Of a stretch of DNA of 64,000 nt, positions 15,692 through 25,269 are shown piece after piece. A program made the position numbers and the translations under genes. Under the pieces are notes generated by a model that saw only the letters and a list, made by a program, of their open reading frames with translations, was not told where the DNA came from and made no database searches. The stretch's first letter is position 1. Every line of letters starts with the position of its first letter. This stretch comes from Thermoplasmata archaeon. Its GTDB lineage: Archaea; Thermoplasmatota; Thermoplasmata; Lutacidiplasmatales; SKW197. The stretch is from assembly GCA_038874435.1 (NCBI GenBank), contig JAVZCK010000002.1:62001-126000 (forward strand), in the 5' to 3' direction.

Positions 15692-16807
15692 TCAGAGGTT
15701 AAAATACTCTTTCAAGGCACTTTTTAGTTCCTTAACTTTCTCCTCTACTACCTTACGGGTTTTAAGGGTACCAGTAACCGCACTTGATAGTGGATCAAAA
15801 TCTTCTGTAACAACGAGAGTTTTGCCTCCAAGTGCATTCACGATGACATTGGCAAGCACAGGATTATTCTGGTTGTAACCACCTTCTTGAAGAATCACCA
15901 ATTTTCCAAGTTTTGCAAGTTTTTCCACCAATGTTCTGTAACCACTAGCAGTTAACTTTAAGCCCACATTTGGTTCTGAAAAATGGGCGTCAAACCCATT
16001 AAGGCCGAGAATCAAATCTGGTTTGTACTGTTTTATGAGTGGAATCACAAGTTCTTCCAGAACCACGAGGTACTCATCATTTCCAGAGCCAGGAGGCATC
16101 TCCATATTTGCGGTATAGCCTCTACCTTCTCCATGCCCTATCTGGTAAAGAAAACCGTCATGGGGATAGAAATCATGAGGGTCTCTATGAATTGAAAATT
16201 TATAGACATCTGGGTCTTCGTAAAAGATACGCATTGTCCCGTTGCCTGCGTGGGCATCCCAGTCACAGATAAAGACCCTTCTTGCTTTCTTCATCTCCCT
16301 CAGATATGCAATTGCAATTGCAGCATTGTTAAAGAGGCAGTAACCTCCAAACTTATCTGAGGTTGCGTGATGACCTGGCGGTCTAGTTAGTGCATAACCA
16401 AAGTCTGCCTTTTCATCTATCACATCGGTGCAGGCAGCGATCGCAGCTCCAGCTGCAAACTCTGCAGCTATTATTGAACCTCTAGAAAGATATGTAGAAT
16501 CGCCAAGGAATGTGTTGCCCCTTTCCACAGCTTTCTTGATGAACTCAAGATAACTCGCCTCGTGAATTCTCAAGAGGTCTGACTCAGTTGCTGGTTTTAC
16601 TTTGTCCACGATTTTGAGGAATGGCATGCTTTCCTGTCTGTTAACCAGATACCTGTAAATTTTCTTTATTCTATCTGGATTTTCAGGGCTTGCGCTACTT
16701 GGGAAATGAAGTTCATGTTCACTGCAGTAATACAAATTTAATTTCACCACAAGAACCCTAATGCAACAAGGATATATCATGTTTTTCATCGGGGTTGCTA
16801 TCGTCAT
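15692..16807 (-). CDS. Histone-deacetylase-family zinc hydrolase
   Basis: Member of the HDAC/acetoin-utilisation/polyamine-deacetylase family. Visible signatures are RPPGHHAT (general-base His pair), ICDWDAHAGNGT (Asp and first His are zinc ligands; the usual second His is Ala, which is not a ligand), GFDAHFSEP (third zinc-ligand Asp) and LQEGGYNQ (catalytic Tyr). Active-site residues are therefore intact. The substrate may be acetyl-lysine, acetylpolyamine or another amide. ATG 16807 gives a 20-residue extension ahead of KLNLYYCSEHELHF, where the family usually starts, so a shorter form beginning near that point is possible. It may share an AT-rich promoter element (16835-16850) with the divergent gene at 16874. 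Confidence 0.88.
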   Translation of the reverse strand: MTIATPMKNMIYPCCIRVLVVKLNLYYCSEHELHFPSSASPENPDRIKKIYRYLVNRQESMPFLKIVDKVKPATESDLLRIHEASYLEFIKKAVERGNTFLGDSTYLSRGSIIAAEFAAGAAIAACTDVIDEKADFGYALTRPPGHHATSDKFGGYCLFNNAAIAIAYLREMKKARRVFICDWDAHAGNGTMRIFYEDPDVYKFSIHRDPHDFYPHDGFLYQIGHGEGRGYTANMEMPPGSGNDEYLVVLEELVIPLIKQYKPDLILGLNGFDAHFSEPNVGLKLTASGYRTLVEKLAKLGKLVILQEGGYNQNNPVLANVIVNALGGKTLVVTEDFDPLSSAVTGTLKTRKVVEEKVKELKSALKEYFNL

Positions 16808-16834
16808 TTTGAGAAGTGAAGTTTAGTGCTAAAG

Positions 16835-16850
16835 AAATATTTATATTTGG
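16835..16850. promoter_or_regulatory. AT-rich TATA region between divergent genes
   Basis: AAATATTTATATTTGG lies about 31 nt before ATG 16874 on the plus strand and about 36 nt before ATG 16807 on the minus strand. It could serve one or both genes. Confidence 0.45.
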
Positions 16851-16873
16851 AATAAACTATACCTGAATGAAAT

Positions 16874-17518
16874 ATGGCTAGAGGAATGAAGTATCTGGAC
16901 GGTTTCGAAAGTTACATTTCTGTGACACAGGACCCGATAAATGATTGTCTTGCCTTTGCCCAATTGGCAGGAGATAGATACAAGCTCTGGTTCTCTGGAT
17001 TATCAAAGGAAGAAGTGTGTCCAAGAGTGCAGAATTTGGATGTTAACATTGTGTATTTCGTAGAAAACACGGAATTCACAACAGAGAAGCTCTGGGAATA
17101 TTTGAGGGAGCAGATTCTCCAGAATGAAAGAGTGTGCATCATGTTTGATGACCCCTCACCTTTGCTCATCACCCATACCTTCGAAAACCTTTCAATGAAT
17201 TTGAAGAACCTAGCAGACCTGGTATCGGAACACGATTCATTGCTTCTCGTATGTATTGATAAGCACAAACTACATAGGAGACAGGTTGCGTTTCTGAAAA
17301 CATTCCTCCAGCAGATAAAGCTGCATCAAACTGCGTTTTTCCCACCAGATAGCAAATGTGTCTGTCCAATCTGTGGAGCCATTATTGACTGCTATGCCAC
17401 TAAATGCGATGGTTGTGGTGTGGAAATAATGGAAGATGCAGATTCAATCACGATGAAAGATAGCGGGGAAAACCTTACCATAATTCGCTCCCAGCTAAAG
17501 TTGTATGAGAGTGAGTGA
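16874..17518 (+). CDS. DUF835-like protein with C-terminal zinc ribbon
   Basis: 214 residues. The order of hydrophobic strands resembles a DUF835 fold: KLWFSGLS, VNIVYFVE, RVCIMFDDPSPLLITHTFEN (the position of the usual D-G-leader-L motif), SLLLVCIDKHKL and a final helix. This similarity is inferred by eye and is weaker than in the DnaA-like fusion at 7.8-9.9 kb. The C terminus carries a zinc ribbon, CPICGAIIDCYATKCDGCG. No enzymatic motif is visible. Archaeal DUF835 proteins are often associated with signalling architectures. It is convergent with the decarboxylase gene (stops 5 bp apart). Confidence 0.6.
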   Translation: MARGMKYLDGFESYISVTQDPINDCLAFAQLAGDRYKLWFSGLSKEEVCPRVQNLDVNIVYFVENTEFTTEKLWEYLREQILQNERVCIMFDDPSPLLITHTFENLSMNLKNLADLVSEHDSLLLVCIDKHKLHRRQVAFLKTFLQQIKLHQTAFFPPDSKCVCPICGAIIDCYATKCDGCGVEIMEDADSITMKDSGENLTIIRSQLKLYESE

Positions 17519-17522
17519 GACC

Positions 17523-18671
17523 TCAATTTTTCTTGACAATGGGAACTATTCCCGTTTTGAACAATTTTTCTATGTCTTTCTGCTTTATATAGGGCATGAG
17601 CACAAGGCGAAGCGAATCCGTGAGTTCTCCATAAGAGACAAAGAATTGCTTGGAATGAAGGGCTTTCACAACCTTTCTCGCGTTTTTCACCTTGAGGGCA
17701 AGTATATTCATCACTGGTTCAATGACTGGCTCAATGCAGTGCTTCTTTGCGAGCTTACACGCATGCTCGGTCAGTTCCATGCAACGCTTCACCGTATTCA
17801 AATAGCCAGAAAAACCAAGATACCTTATCGCTGCGTATGTGCCTGCGACCGCACCGCTTGCTCTCGTGCCCAGCAATGTGCTCTGAACCTCGGAGGTGAG
17901 ATATGGTGCTGAAAACTCTATGTGCTTCCAGTAATTCTCCTTTGTAAGCAAGATGCCGCTGGGCATTACACTCTGCCCCATTTTGTGCGGGTCAACTGTG
18001 ATTGATGTGACGCCTTCAACACTGAAATCAAAATCTGGAAGTTCATGTCCCATTGCCTTCAAGAACGGAATTACAAAACCACCAAATGCCGCATCCACAT
18101 GCAAAGGTAGATTTCTTGTTGCACAGATTTCACCTATTTCCTGTATTTTGTCTACCACTCCTAGCTCTGTGGAACCAGCAACTGCAACTGCACAGAGTGA
18201 TTTCTCAGAGATTTTCTTTTTCAAGTCAGCTACATCTAAAGTATAATCTGCACAGAGTTTCACAAATACAGGTTTAAGTCCTAGAAGATTACACGCTTTC
18301 TTAAAAGAAAAGTGGGCATGGAGGGGCAAGAGCACTTCTTTTTTGCCAAGCATGTTTCTGTACATCCAAAGTGCAGTTATGTTTGCTTCCGTGCCCCCAC
18401 TCAAAACCCTCCCATGAATTTTTTTTCCATGCAATAGGTCTCCAACCATTTCTATGACTTTTCTTTCCATCGCAGCTGTTGCAGGATATAGCCCAGGATT
18501 ACCAAGGTTGGACTCGATGAAAAGGTTGTAAGCTATAGTGGAGACATCTAAGGGCATAGCACACATTGAGCCAAAGATTCTACCGGAGCTAAAACTCCAG
18601 TTTTTCTTCTGGAGTTTTTCCAATTCCTCGAGAATTTTTTCCTTCTCTAACCCTTTATCTGGAAATCGCAT
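17523..18671 (-). CDS. mfnA: PLP-dependent tyrosine/aspartate decarboxylase, MfnA type
   Basis: Group II PLP decarboxylase. It shows VLSGGTEANITALW (phosphate-binding region), HVDAAFGGFV (Asp for the PLP ring nitrogen) and SITVDPHKMGQ with the Schiff-base Lys. Its size of 382 residues matches archaeal MfnA. In methanogens the enzyme makes tyramine for methanofuran; in other archaea homologues decarboxylate aspartate to beta-alanine for CoA. Given the acyl-CoA genes here, the latter is attractive but inferred. ATG 18671 is chosen over an upstream TTG (18695) because the TATA sequence CTATATATTG (18693-18702) overlaps that TTG and lies 26 nt before the ATG, implying a leaderless transcript. Confidence 0.88.
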   Translation of the reverse strand: MRFPDKGLEKEKILEELEKLQKKNWSFSSGRIFGSMCAMPLDVSTIAYNLFIESNLGNPGLYPATAAMERKVIEMVGDLLHGKKIHGRVLSGGTEANITALWMYRNMLGKKEVLLPLHAHFSFKKACNLLGLKPVFVKLCADYTLDVADLKKKISEKSLCAVAVAGSTELGVVDKIQEIGEICATRNLPLHVDAAFGGFVIPFLKAMGHELPDFDFSVEGVTSITVDPHKMGQSVMPSGILLTKENYWKHIEFSAPYLTSEVQSTLLGTRASGAVAGTYAAIRYLGFSGYLNTVKRCMELTEHACKLAKKHCIEPVIEPVMNILALKVKNARKVVKALHSKQFFVSYGELTDSLRLVLMPYIKQKDIEKLFKTGIVPIVKKN

Positions 18672-18692
18672 CAGCAGAGCATAGAGAATGAG

Positions 18693-18702
18693 CAATATAT
18701 AG
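18693..18702 (-). promoter_or_regulatory. TATA element of the mfnA-type gene
   Basis: The minus strand reads CTATATATTG, centred 26 nt before ATG 18671. It lies in the 38-bp gap after cysE, so the decarboxylase can be transcribed independently of the cys genes. Confidence 0.6.
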
Positions 18703-18709
18703 TTTGTTT

Positions 18710-19351
18710 TTATCTCCTTTCCAATTTCTCCCGTAATTGCTTCACTTCTGCCTCGATTTCATCAATTCTGGAGAGCAAGCACTTCATCACCTGTGCCATT
18801 GGGTCTGGTAGCTTGGTCAGGTCAATCTGTTCTACCTTCTTTCCGTAAATTTTTATCACCCTGCCTGGCACACCGACAACAATTCCACCATCTGGTACAT
18901 CTTCAGTAACTACGCTACCTGCACCAATCACAGCATTATTGCCAACCTTTATTGGGCCAAGAAGTGTGCTGTTTGCACCTATCACCACATTGCTTCCTAC
19001 TGTCGGGTGTCGCTTTCCTTTCACCAACCTTGTGCCTCCGAGTGTGACACCCTGATAAATCAGCACATGATTCCCGATTTCCGCTGTCTCACCTATTACT
19101 ACACCAGAACCATGGTCAATGAAGACGCATTTTCCTATCTTCGCACCCGGATGGATGTCTATGCCAGTTAAAAATCTTGAGATTGATGCAATTGTTCTTG
19201 CTCCGAGATAGCATCTTTTTCTGTACAACTTATGTGCAATTCTGTGGAAGAGAATGGCGTGGAATCCAGGGGAACAAAGGAATGCCTCTAACTCTGATTT
19301 CACGGAAGGGTCCTTCTCCATAATGAACTTAAGTTCTTCTTTCAGGCTCAT
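18710..19351 (-). CDS. cysE: Serine O-acetyltransferase
   Basis: Makes O-acetylserine from serine and acetyl-CoA for cysteine synthesis. The N-terminal helical segment is short (EpsC-like form). The left-handed beta-helix hexapeptide region contains DIHPGAKIG, FIDHGSGVVIGETAEIG and YQGVTLGGT, including the catalytic His residues of CysE proteins. It ends in a charged helix. Its start overlaps the cysK stop by 4 bp (ATGA), giving a coupled cysK-cysE pair. The bacterial-type O-acetylserine pathway is patchy in archaea, so earlier horizontal acquisition is plausible. Confidence 0.94.
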   Translation of the reverse strand: MSLKEELKFIMEKDPSVKSELEAFLCSPGFHAILFHRIAHKLYRKRCYLGARTIASISRFLTGIDIHPGAKIGKCVFIDHGSGVVIGETAEIGNHVLIYQGVTLGGTRLVKGKRHPTVGSNVVIGANSTLLGPIKVGNNAVIGAGSVVTEDVPDGGIVVGVPGRVIKIYGKKVEQIDLTKLPDPMAQVMKCLLSRIDEIEAEVKQLREKLERR

Positions 19352-20268
19352 TTTTCCATCTCCATGCTAAGGTATCGTTCGCCGGTGTCCGGAAAAATTG
19401 TGACAATAGTTTTCCCTGCATTTTCCCTTCTCTTTCCTACTTCTACAGCAGCTACGCATGCAGCTCCAGATGAAATTCCGCAAAAAATTCCTTCTTCTCT
19501 TGCAATTCTCAATGCCATCTTGATTGCGTCCTCACTTTTCACTCTGATGACCTCGTCTATCACGGTTCTATCTAGAATTGGCGGTACAAAGCCAGGGCCT
19601 ATACCTTGAATCAGATGTTTGCCGGGTTTTCCTCCCGAGAGCACAGGCGATTCATCTGGCTCAACTGCTACAATGCGAATGTTTTGTTTCAAACTTTTCA
19701 GCGCCTTGCCAACCCCTGTGATTGTGCCTCCTGTGCCGGCACCTGCGACAAATATGTCCAACTTTCCACCAGTATCCTCAATTATTTCCCTTGCGGTGGT
19801 TCTCTCATGCACCTCCACATTTGCAGGGTCTTGGAACTGGTCGATTAGGACTGAGCCCACAATGCCTCTATGAATCTCCTCTGCCTTTTTAACAGCTCCG
19901 CTCATTAATTCAGCCCCGGGAGTGAGTATAACCACTGCTCCCATCCTTCTGAGAATTCTTATTCTCTCAATACTCACTGTTTCTGGCATCGTAATAACTA
20001 ATTTGTATCCCTTAGCAGCACACACCATTGCAAGCCCAATTCCTGTGTTCCCGCTTGTGGCGGCAATTACAGTCATACCGGGCTTCAGTTCACCAGTGCT
20101 TTCTTTTGCCTCAATCATACTCACTGCAATTCTATCCTTCACGCTTCCCATCGGGTTTCTACTTTCCAGCTTTGCGAGGATGGTTGCATCTATATTTTCG
20201 CACACTTTGTTCAGTCGTACAAGAGGGGTTTTTCCAACCGTTTGGAGAATGTTTCCATACAGAGGCAT
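19348..20268 (-). CDS. cysK: Cysteine synthase (O-acetylserine sulfhydrylase)
   Basis: PLP enzyme converting O-acetylserine and sulfide to cysteine. Residues near 38-50 read RNPMGSVKDRIAV, where Lys binds PLP. TSGNTGIGLAM is the substrate loop, GAGTGGTITGVG the phosphate-binding loop, and GISSGA lies near the C terminus. A length of 306 residues is typical for CysK/CysM. It is the first gene of the cysK-cysE operon and works directly with the adjacent acetyltransferase, which in many organisms also forms a physical complex with it. Confidence 0.95.
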   Translation of the reverse strand: MPLYGNILQTVGKTPLVRLNKVCENIDATILAKLESRNPMGSVKDRIAVSMIEAKESTGELKPGMTVIAATSGNTGIGLAMVCAAKGYKLVITMPETVSIERIRILRRMGAVVILTPGAELMSGAVKKAEEIHRGIVGSVLIDQFQDPANVEVHERTTAREIIEDTGGKLDIFVAGAGTGGTITGVGKALKSLKQNIRIVAVEPDESPVLSGGKPGKHLIQGIGPGFVPPILDRTVIDEVIRVKSEDAIKMALRIAREEGIFCGISSGAACVAAVEVGKRRENAGKTIVTIFPDTGERYLSMEMEK

Positions 20269-20337
20269 GGTTACCAGATTTCAGAAGCAATACTTATTCC
20301 TTATGTTAATCCTAGCCACTCTTGGCAATTTTTGTGT

Positions 20338-20352
20338 AAACTAATATATACT
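20338..20352 (+). promoter_or_regulatory. TATA element of the giant surface-protein gene
   Basis: AAACTAATATATACT, centred about 27 nt before ATG 20373; a leaderless transcript is likely. Confidence 0.65.
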
Positions 20353-20372
20353 TCCATCCAATAATACCCATC

Positions 20373-23300
20373 ATGTCCAAGTGGTTGGTATTCCTAATTG
20401 TAGTTTTATTGCTTCCCCTAACGCCAGTCAATCATCAACAGTCACATACTTATTCAGAGAAGGAAAATGTATTATCAACCTTCACCAACAATGGGCCTAA
20501 CGTTATCAACCAGTCGATTTCAAGTGTCTATAAAAATCTACTAGATCCAGAATTTCTTGGCATAGATGCTTCAAAAAATGTTAAAGTTTTTATCGCTACA
20601 GAAAATCTGAAGGGGCTTGCACAGGACCTAAAGAGCATTGGACTTAATGTTTCCTTTGGAAGAACCACAACCTACAGTAAGTTGATTCTTCCTGTAATTG
20701 AAATTGAACCATGGAGGGTACCGCAACTAAGTACGCTCAGCAATGCCTTGTTTGTTGGAAGATACCCAGAGATGAAAATCGTCGAGCCAGAGAAAGGGAA
20801 GCCATCTGCTTTGCCACCTATTTCCACGAACTACACAGGGAACAACACCACTACGCTCATTCTCACTGATGGAATCGAATTTGGCATTCCTGCACTTTGG
20901 CATACCTACTCGGTCTGGGGCAATGATACAGAGTATGCAGGGTATCCAGAAGTGTTCGATTTTGCATCGCTTTATGACTACCTGGAAGATGGCGTAATTT
21001 CTGAAACCTCCTGGTTTGTTGACACTTCATTCAATATCTCTGCTTATGTGAAAAACGGAAGTTTATACATTGATTTTCAAAACGAAACCTATAATGTATC
21101 TGGTATTCCTTCGCTATCCTCAACCTTCCATGTGGGCTTAACACCGCAGATACCTGGAAGAAATAGAAGTGCAGTAATTGTAACAGATGCAAACGAACTC
21201 TGGAATTATGATACAGTTTATGTTGACCTGAACAACGATCTATCGTTTGCAGACGAACAACCCCTTGATAAAACGCATCCAATTCGGGTAAAAGACCTGA
21301 ATTATGATGGCAATCCAGATATTTCTACAGGGCTTTTATATTGGATCAGCGATGGCATTTGTACACTTCCATATTCAAGATTTGTTGCAGAGCGATTCGG
21401 GTTTGAAAACTTAGTGCCAGAAAGAGGTGCCCTATTGTGTTTCTTCGGTGACTATTGCAATGGTACTGGAACGCAGGTTGCCCATACCCTCATCAAGACC
21501 GCAAAAAATACAAAGATTCTCCCTGTGGTTGTGAGAAATGAAACGAACATTTTTGAGGCATGGTTGTTCTGTGCATTTGGTGGTGACTATTTACCCAAGT
21601 CGGGAGATGAGAAAGACATCTGCCTGTCCAACTTTCTATTAAAGGTCAATACAAACTATTGGAATTACATTGACAGATTTTATACTTCTCTTTTATCTAA
21701 TTCAAGGGTCCTCTCCGTGCTTCCAGCTCTAGAGAATCCTGATGTGTACTCTCCTTCCTCAATTTACGCAATTTACGCGGGCAGTTATAATTCAAGAGGA
21801 GATAATCGTTTCATTAGTACAAATGCTTGGCAACAAGCAACATTGATTGTGGGCAGTCAGACAAAGCTATCTTCCTCATTCAGTCAAACAATGTATTCAT
21901 GGGGTAATGTTCTAGAGGATTATTCGGGTGAAGCGCTGAGTGCAGCGATAACCGCGGGAGTTCTAACAAAACTCGTGGAAATTGTGAAATCACAGGGACT
22001 GCAGGTGAACCCTGAGAGAACAAGGGAAGTTGTTGCCTTTGCGACTGAAAACACCCTTCTAGATGTAATGAGCCAGGGACATGGGATTTTGAGTGAGAAG
22101 GAGGCAGTAGAACTAATGAACCTTACATCTCAATCAGTAAAGGTCTCGCCCACTAATCTTGAATTTGGGAACTATCAGGGCACAGAATATCCAAGTTTTT
22201 GCAGTATTGGGTATCCAAACAACACATACAGAAAAAACATAACCTTGTTAAGCATGAATACAGATAGAGATGTAAATCTTCAACCAACAATTCTTAAGAG
22301 GGAATCAAATACTAATTTTCATTTCATTCTCAGCGGGAATGCAACTGGTTTCCTCTCTCTAAACTCAGTGCTCGACCAAAATGCAACAGTGCTCAGAATT
22401 TCCGCTACTGCAAACGACGGAAATGCAAGTGCTGGAAACTTTGATGTAGAGTTTTATGTCTGGGTGGATGAAAATGGCAATTCAGTTGAAGAGCCAGGAG
22501 AAATTCAACTCGTTTATAATTCTATGATGAGAAACGGATTCTCTGCATTTTCCTCAGCGATTTTGAATTGGTCAAAAATAGAAGGTGCATTTTTAAAGTT
22601 TGTTCCGCTCTCAGGAAACCCAGAACTTGAAGTGAATGTAGAAGTGGAATGGTTTAACTATGTCAATTTTAACTGGCTTCCGCCTACATCTATCTTCCTC
22701 CCATCTAATTTTGCATTACCGGTAAGCTTAGACATTTCTATACCTGAAAATACGACACCTGGAACCTACGAGGGTAAACTTCTTTTGATTTCTGAAGGGA
22801 TAAACAAAACCCTTCCCTTTAGAATCAATGTGGCAGTTATGATGAATAAGGAGTACGAAATGGGAGAGCATGTATATTATGCGACTAACAACTTAGGACG
22901 CGGGAAGGGCGATGTGGTAGCTAGCTGGTATTACATTGATGTTACGCCAGAGACACAAGAGAGCGGGCGTTATCTCGTGGTTGAAGTAAATCTGACAGGA
23001 GTGGTAAGGCAAGAACCCTACTTTTTGTATTCTGATACATTCTCAATTCTTTACAGAAAAACTTTTGGGCCTGGCACCCTCATCAGTTTTGCGTCTGTAG
23101 GAGAACATTGTTCTAGAGATTCAGAAGGAACGGATACATTGATAATTCCGGTGATGCCCGGCCTTAATGGAATAAGGTTCGTATCTTCTGCACTTAGTCC
23201 TAACTCTTCTATTCTCTCAATTAGAGTTTACGGGCTAAGCATTATGGGGGAGCAATATAGAGAGGGAACTGTGTGGTTAGATAAGTATGAGTTCGTTGGC

Positions 23301-25268
23301 ATGAGTTCATCGGCCCTTAATCTCTCAGTTAGTGGTATCGGTCTTCAGAAAGCAGAAGAGCTGTGTTTAAATATGGATGAAAATCAGACGAGCGAAGTCC
23401 TCCTTTCTATCAATGAAAGTGGTGCGTTTATAGCATATTCAAACCAGAATACCTGGTTTTTGCTTTCTAGTATCTCTAATGGAAAAAGTGGATTAGTGAG
23501 TTGTTCAATTGATGGGAAAATTTACATTCCAAAGTTACAGCCGGGGACTTACTTGATGAAGGTATTTTCCGAAATGGTCACTGTAAATCTTTCCTGGGTT
23601 CTAGTTCATGGGCCAGAGCTCACTGCAGAAATTTATCCTGAAGGGGAAATCCCTCCAGGAATGGAGTTCTACTTTGGAGCTTATCTACCCGCACCTTCGA
23701 AGCCTGGGAATTACACAGGTGTCATTTCCCTAATACTAAACAAGAATGCCACTCCATTTTACATTCCCATCTCTCAGAAGATTCTTGACCTTCCACCCTA
23801 CTTCACAAAACTCTGGCCTGGGAACGGTTCTGTGCTGAAGGAGGCAAAAATTTATGGGCAATATCAAGATAGTGAAGGCACATTGAAGAGTAATGTTTCT
23901 CAGATAATGGTTCTCATCAACGGTGCAAATATCACACCATTCTGCATCTGGAATGCTACTGACTTTGCAGTCCCTATCTTGCTAGCGGAAGGCACTTACG
24001 ATGTGGTGGTGGGGATTGCAGATGATAATGGCATGTGGAATAGGACTCAACTCCATTTCACGGTGGACAGAACAGCACCTTCCTTGCGTGTGCACTCACC
24101 AGAAAACTACATGATTACTCGTGAGCCGATTCTATTTGTGGTGTGTGAAAGCGAGCCTGATGCGATGGTCTATGTAAATCAGATACCTGCTGAAACTGAG
24201 GACCCAGGAATCTTTTTCTGTGGCATTAATTTAATAGAGGGATGGAATGAGATTGAAGTGAAAGCTGTGGATATAGCTGGCAATGTTGCAATAGACAAAA
24301 GAGAAGTGTGCCTAGACAGTTCACCTCCACCTTTGACAATAACATTTCCAGAAACTGGCTACATCACCCGCAGCCCCTACGTTACTGTCGCAGGAATTAC
24401 AGAATACGGCGCAGTGATTACGGTGAATGGAGTTAGTGCATCGCCTGATTTAACAGGGAAGTTTGCTGTAGGTATTACGCTTTCAGCAGAAGGGGAAAAT
24501 GTGGTGGAAGTGGTAGCGAGAGACAGGGCAGGAAATGAAAACCACTTTTCCTTCGTTGCGGTCCTTGATAGAACTTCACCAGAAATCACTTTAGACCCTG
24601 TAGAATCACTCGTCTCATCCTATGTTGTTACAATCTCAGGAATGGTAAGAGATGCATATCTTGACCCCTATGTATTTGTGAACTCAATGAAGGTGCAAGT
24701 AATAGGCCAAAGATTCTCAGCTTCAGTTTTTCTCTCTGAAGGCACAAACACGATAAAGGTCACTGCGATGGATTTGGCAGGTAACATGAACACTCGATTT
24801 TTGAGTATAATCTTAGACACCACACCCCCAGTACTAAATCTTACACTTCCAAACAAAGTCACGCTGCCGCAAATCACAATCAATGGAACTACAGAGCCAG
24901 GTGCAAAACTTTACATAAACAATGTTTCCGTCTATGTTAACCCCCAGGGTAATTTTTCGTATGTGCTTAACCTCACAAAGGGTGTGAATTTCGTTACAGT
25001 AAATGTGTCAGACCCAGCAGGTAATAAAAAAATTCTAACTTTTGCAGTGCTTTATGTGGATCCAAATGAACTGAATGTTGATGACATAAAAAGATACAAT
25101 ACACTGGATAAAAAACTGACAGAATTGATGGATAGCTTGATTTATGCAGTTATTGCGCTTTGTGTAATGTTTGCGGTGGGACTAATAGCACTATACAAAT
25201 ACATGCTCTGGCGTCTCAGAAAAGAGGAGAAGGAGGAGAATCTGAAGAAGGTTTTTGAAGAAAAATAA
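20373..25268 (+). CDS. Giant anchored surface protein: catalytically dead subtilase-like region plus Ig-like repeats
   Basis: 1631 residues. Signal peptide WLVFLIVVLLLPLTPV, then a region laid out like a pyrolysin/TPPII-type S8 subtilase. Each catalytic position is changed. The Asp loop reads LILTDGIEF (near 161). The His motif HGTHVAGT becomes TGTQVAHT (near 366). The Asn motif AGN becomes AGS (near 469). GTSMAAP becomes GEALSAAI (near 519), where the hydrophobic helix TAGVLTKLVEI still follows. The middle is beta-rich with many N-glycosylation sequons. The C-terminal third holds about five glucodextranase-B/Big-like repeats with the recurring unit EGxNxIxVxAxDxAGN. It ends in a transmembrane helix (LIYAVIALCVMFAVGLIALY) and a charged tail. 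A binding or adhesive role is inferred. Confidence 0.8.
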   Translation: MSKWLVFLIVVLLLPLTPVNHQQSHTYSEKENVLSTFTNNGPNVINQSISSVYKNLLDPEFLGIDASKNVKVFIATENLKGLAQDLKSIGLNVSFGRTTTYSKLILPVIEIEPWRVPQLSTLSNALFVGRYPEMKIVEPEKGKPSALPPISTNYTGNNTTTLILTDGIEFGIPALWHTYSVWGNDTEYAGYPEVFDFASLYDYLEDGVISETSWFVDTSFNISAYVKNGSLYIDFQNETYNVSGIPSLSSTFHVGLTPQIPGRNRSAVIVTDANELWNYDTVYVDLNNDLSFADEQPLDKTHPIRVKDLNYDGNPDISTGLLYWISDGICTLPYSRFVAERFGFENLVPERGALLCFFGDYCNGTGTQVAHTLIKTAKNTKILPVVVRNETNIFEAWLFCAFGGDYLPKSGDEKDICLSNFLLKVNTNYWNYIDRFYTSLLSNSRVLSVLPALENPDVYSPSSIYAIYAGSYNSRGDNRFISTNAWQQATLIVGSQTKLSSSFSQTMYSWGNVLEDYSGEALSAAITAGVLTKLVEIVKSQGLQVNPERTREVVAFATENTLLDVMSQGHGILSEKEAVELMNLTSQSVKVSPTNLEFGNYQGTEYPSFCSIGYPNNTYRKNITLLSMNTDRDVNLQPTILKRESNTNFHFILSGNATGFLSLNSVLDQNATVLRISATANDGNASAGNFDVEFYVWVDENGNSVEEPGEIQLVYNSMMRNGFSAFSSAILNWSKIEGAFLKFVPLSGNPELEVNVEVEWFNYVNFNWLPPTSIFLPSNFALPVSLDISIPENTTPGTYEGKLLLISEGINKTLPFRINVAVMMNKEYEMGEHVYYATNNLGRGKGDVVASWYYIDVTPETQESGRYLVVEVNLTGVVRQEPYFLYSDTFSILYRKTFGPGTLISFASVGEHCSRDSEGTDTLIIPVMPGLNGIRFVSSALSPNSSILSIRVYGLSIMGEQYREGTVWLDKYEFVGMSSSALNLSVSGIGLQKAEELCLNMDENQTSEVLLSINESGAFIAYSNQNTWFLLSSISNGKSGLVSCSIDGKIYIPKLQPGTYLMKVFSEMVTVNLSWVLVHGPELTAEIYPEGEIPPGMEFYFGAYLPAPSKPGNYTGVISLILNKNATPFYIPISQKILDLPPYFTKLWPGNGSVLKEAKIYGQYQDSEGTLKSNVSQIMVLINGANITPFCIWNATDFAVPILLAEGTYDVVVGIADDNGMWNRTQLHFTVDRTAPSLRVHSPENYMITREPILFVVCESEPDAMVYVNQIPAETEDPGIFFCGINLIEGWNEIEVKAVDIAGNVAIDKREVCLDSSPPPLTITFPETGYITRSPYVTVAGITEYGAVITVNGVSASPDLTGKFAVGITLSAEGENVVEVVARDRAGNENHFSFVAVLDRTSPEITLDPVESLVSSYVVTISGMVRDAYLDPYVFVNSMKVQVIGQRFSASVFLSEGTNTIKVTAMDLAGNMNTRFLSIILDTTPPVLNLTLPNKVTLPQITINGTTEPGAKLYINNVSVYVNPQGNFSYVLNLTKGVNFVTVNVSDPAGNKKILTFAVLYVDPNELNVDDIKRYNTLDKKLTELMDSLIYAVIALCVMFAVGLIALYKYMLWRLRKEEKEENLKKVFEEK

Positions 25269-25269
25269 T

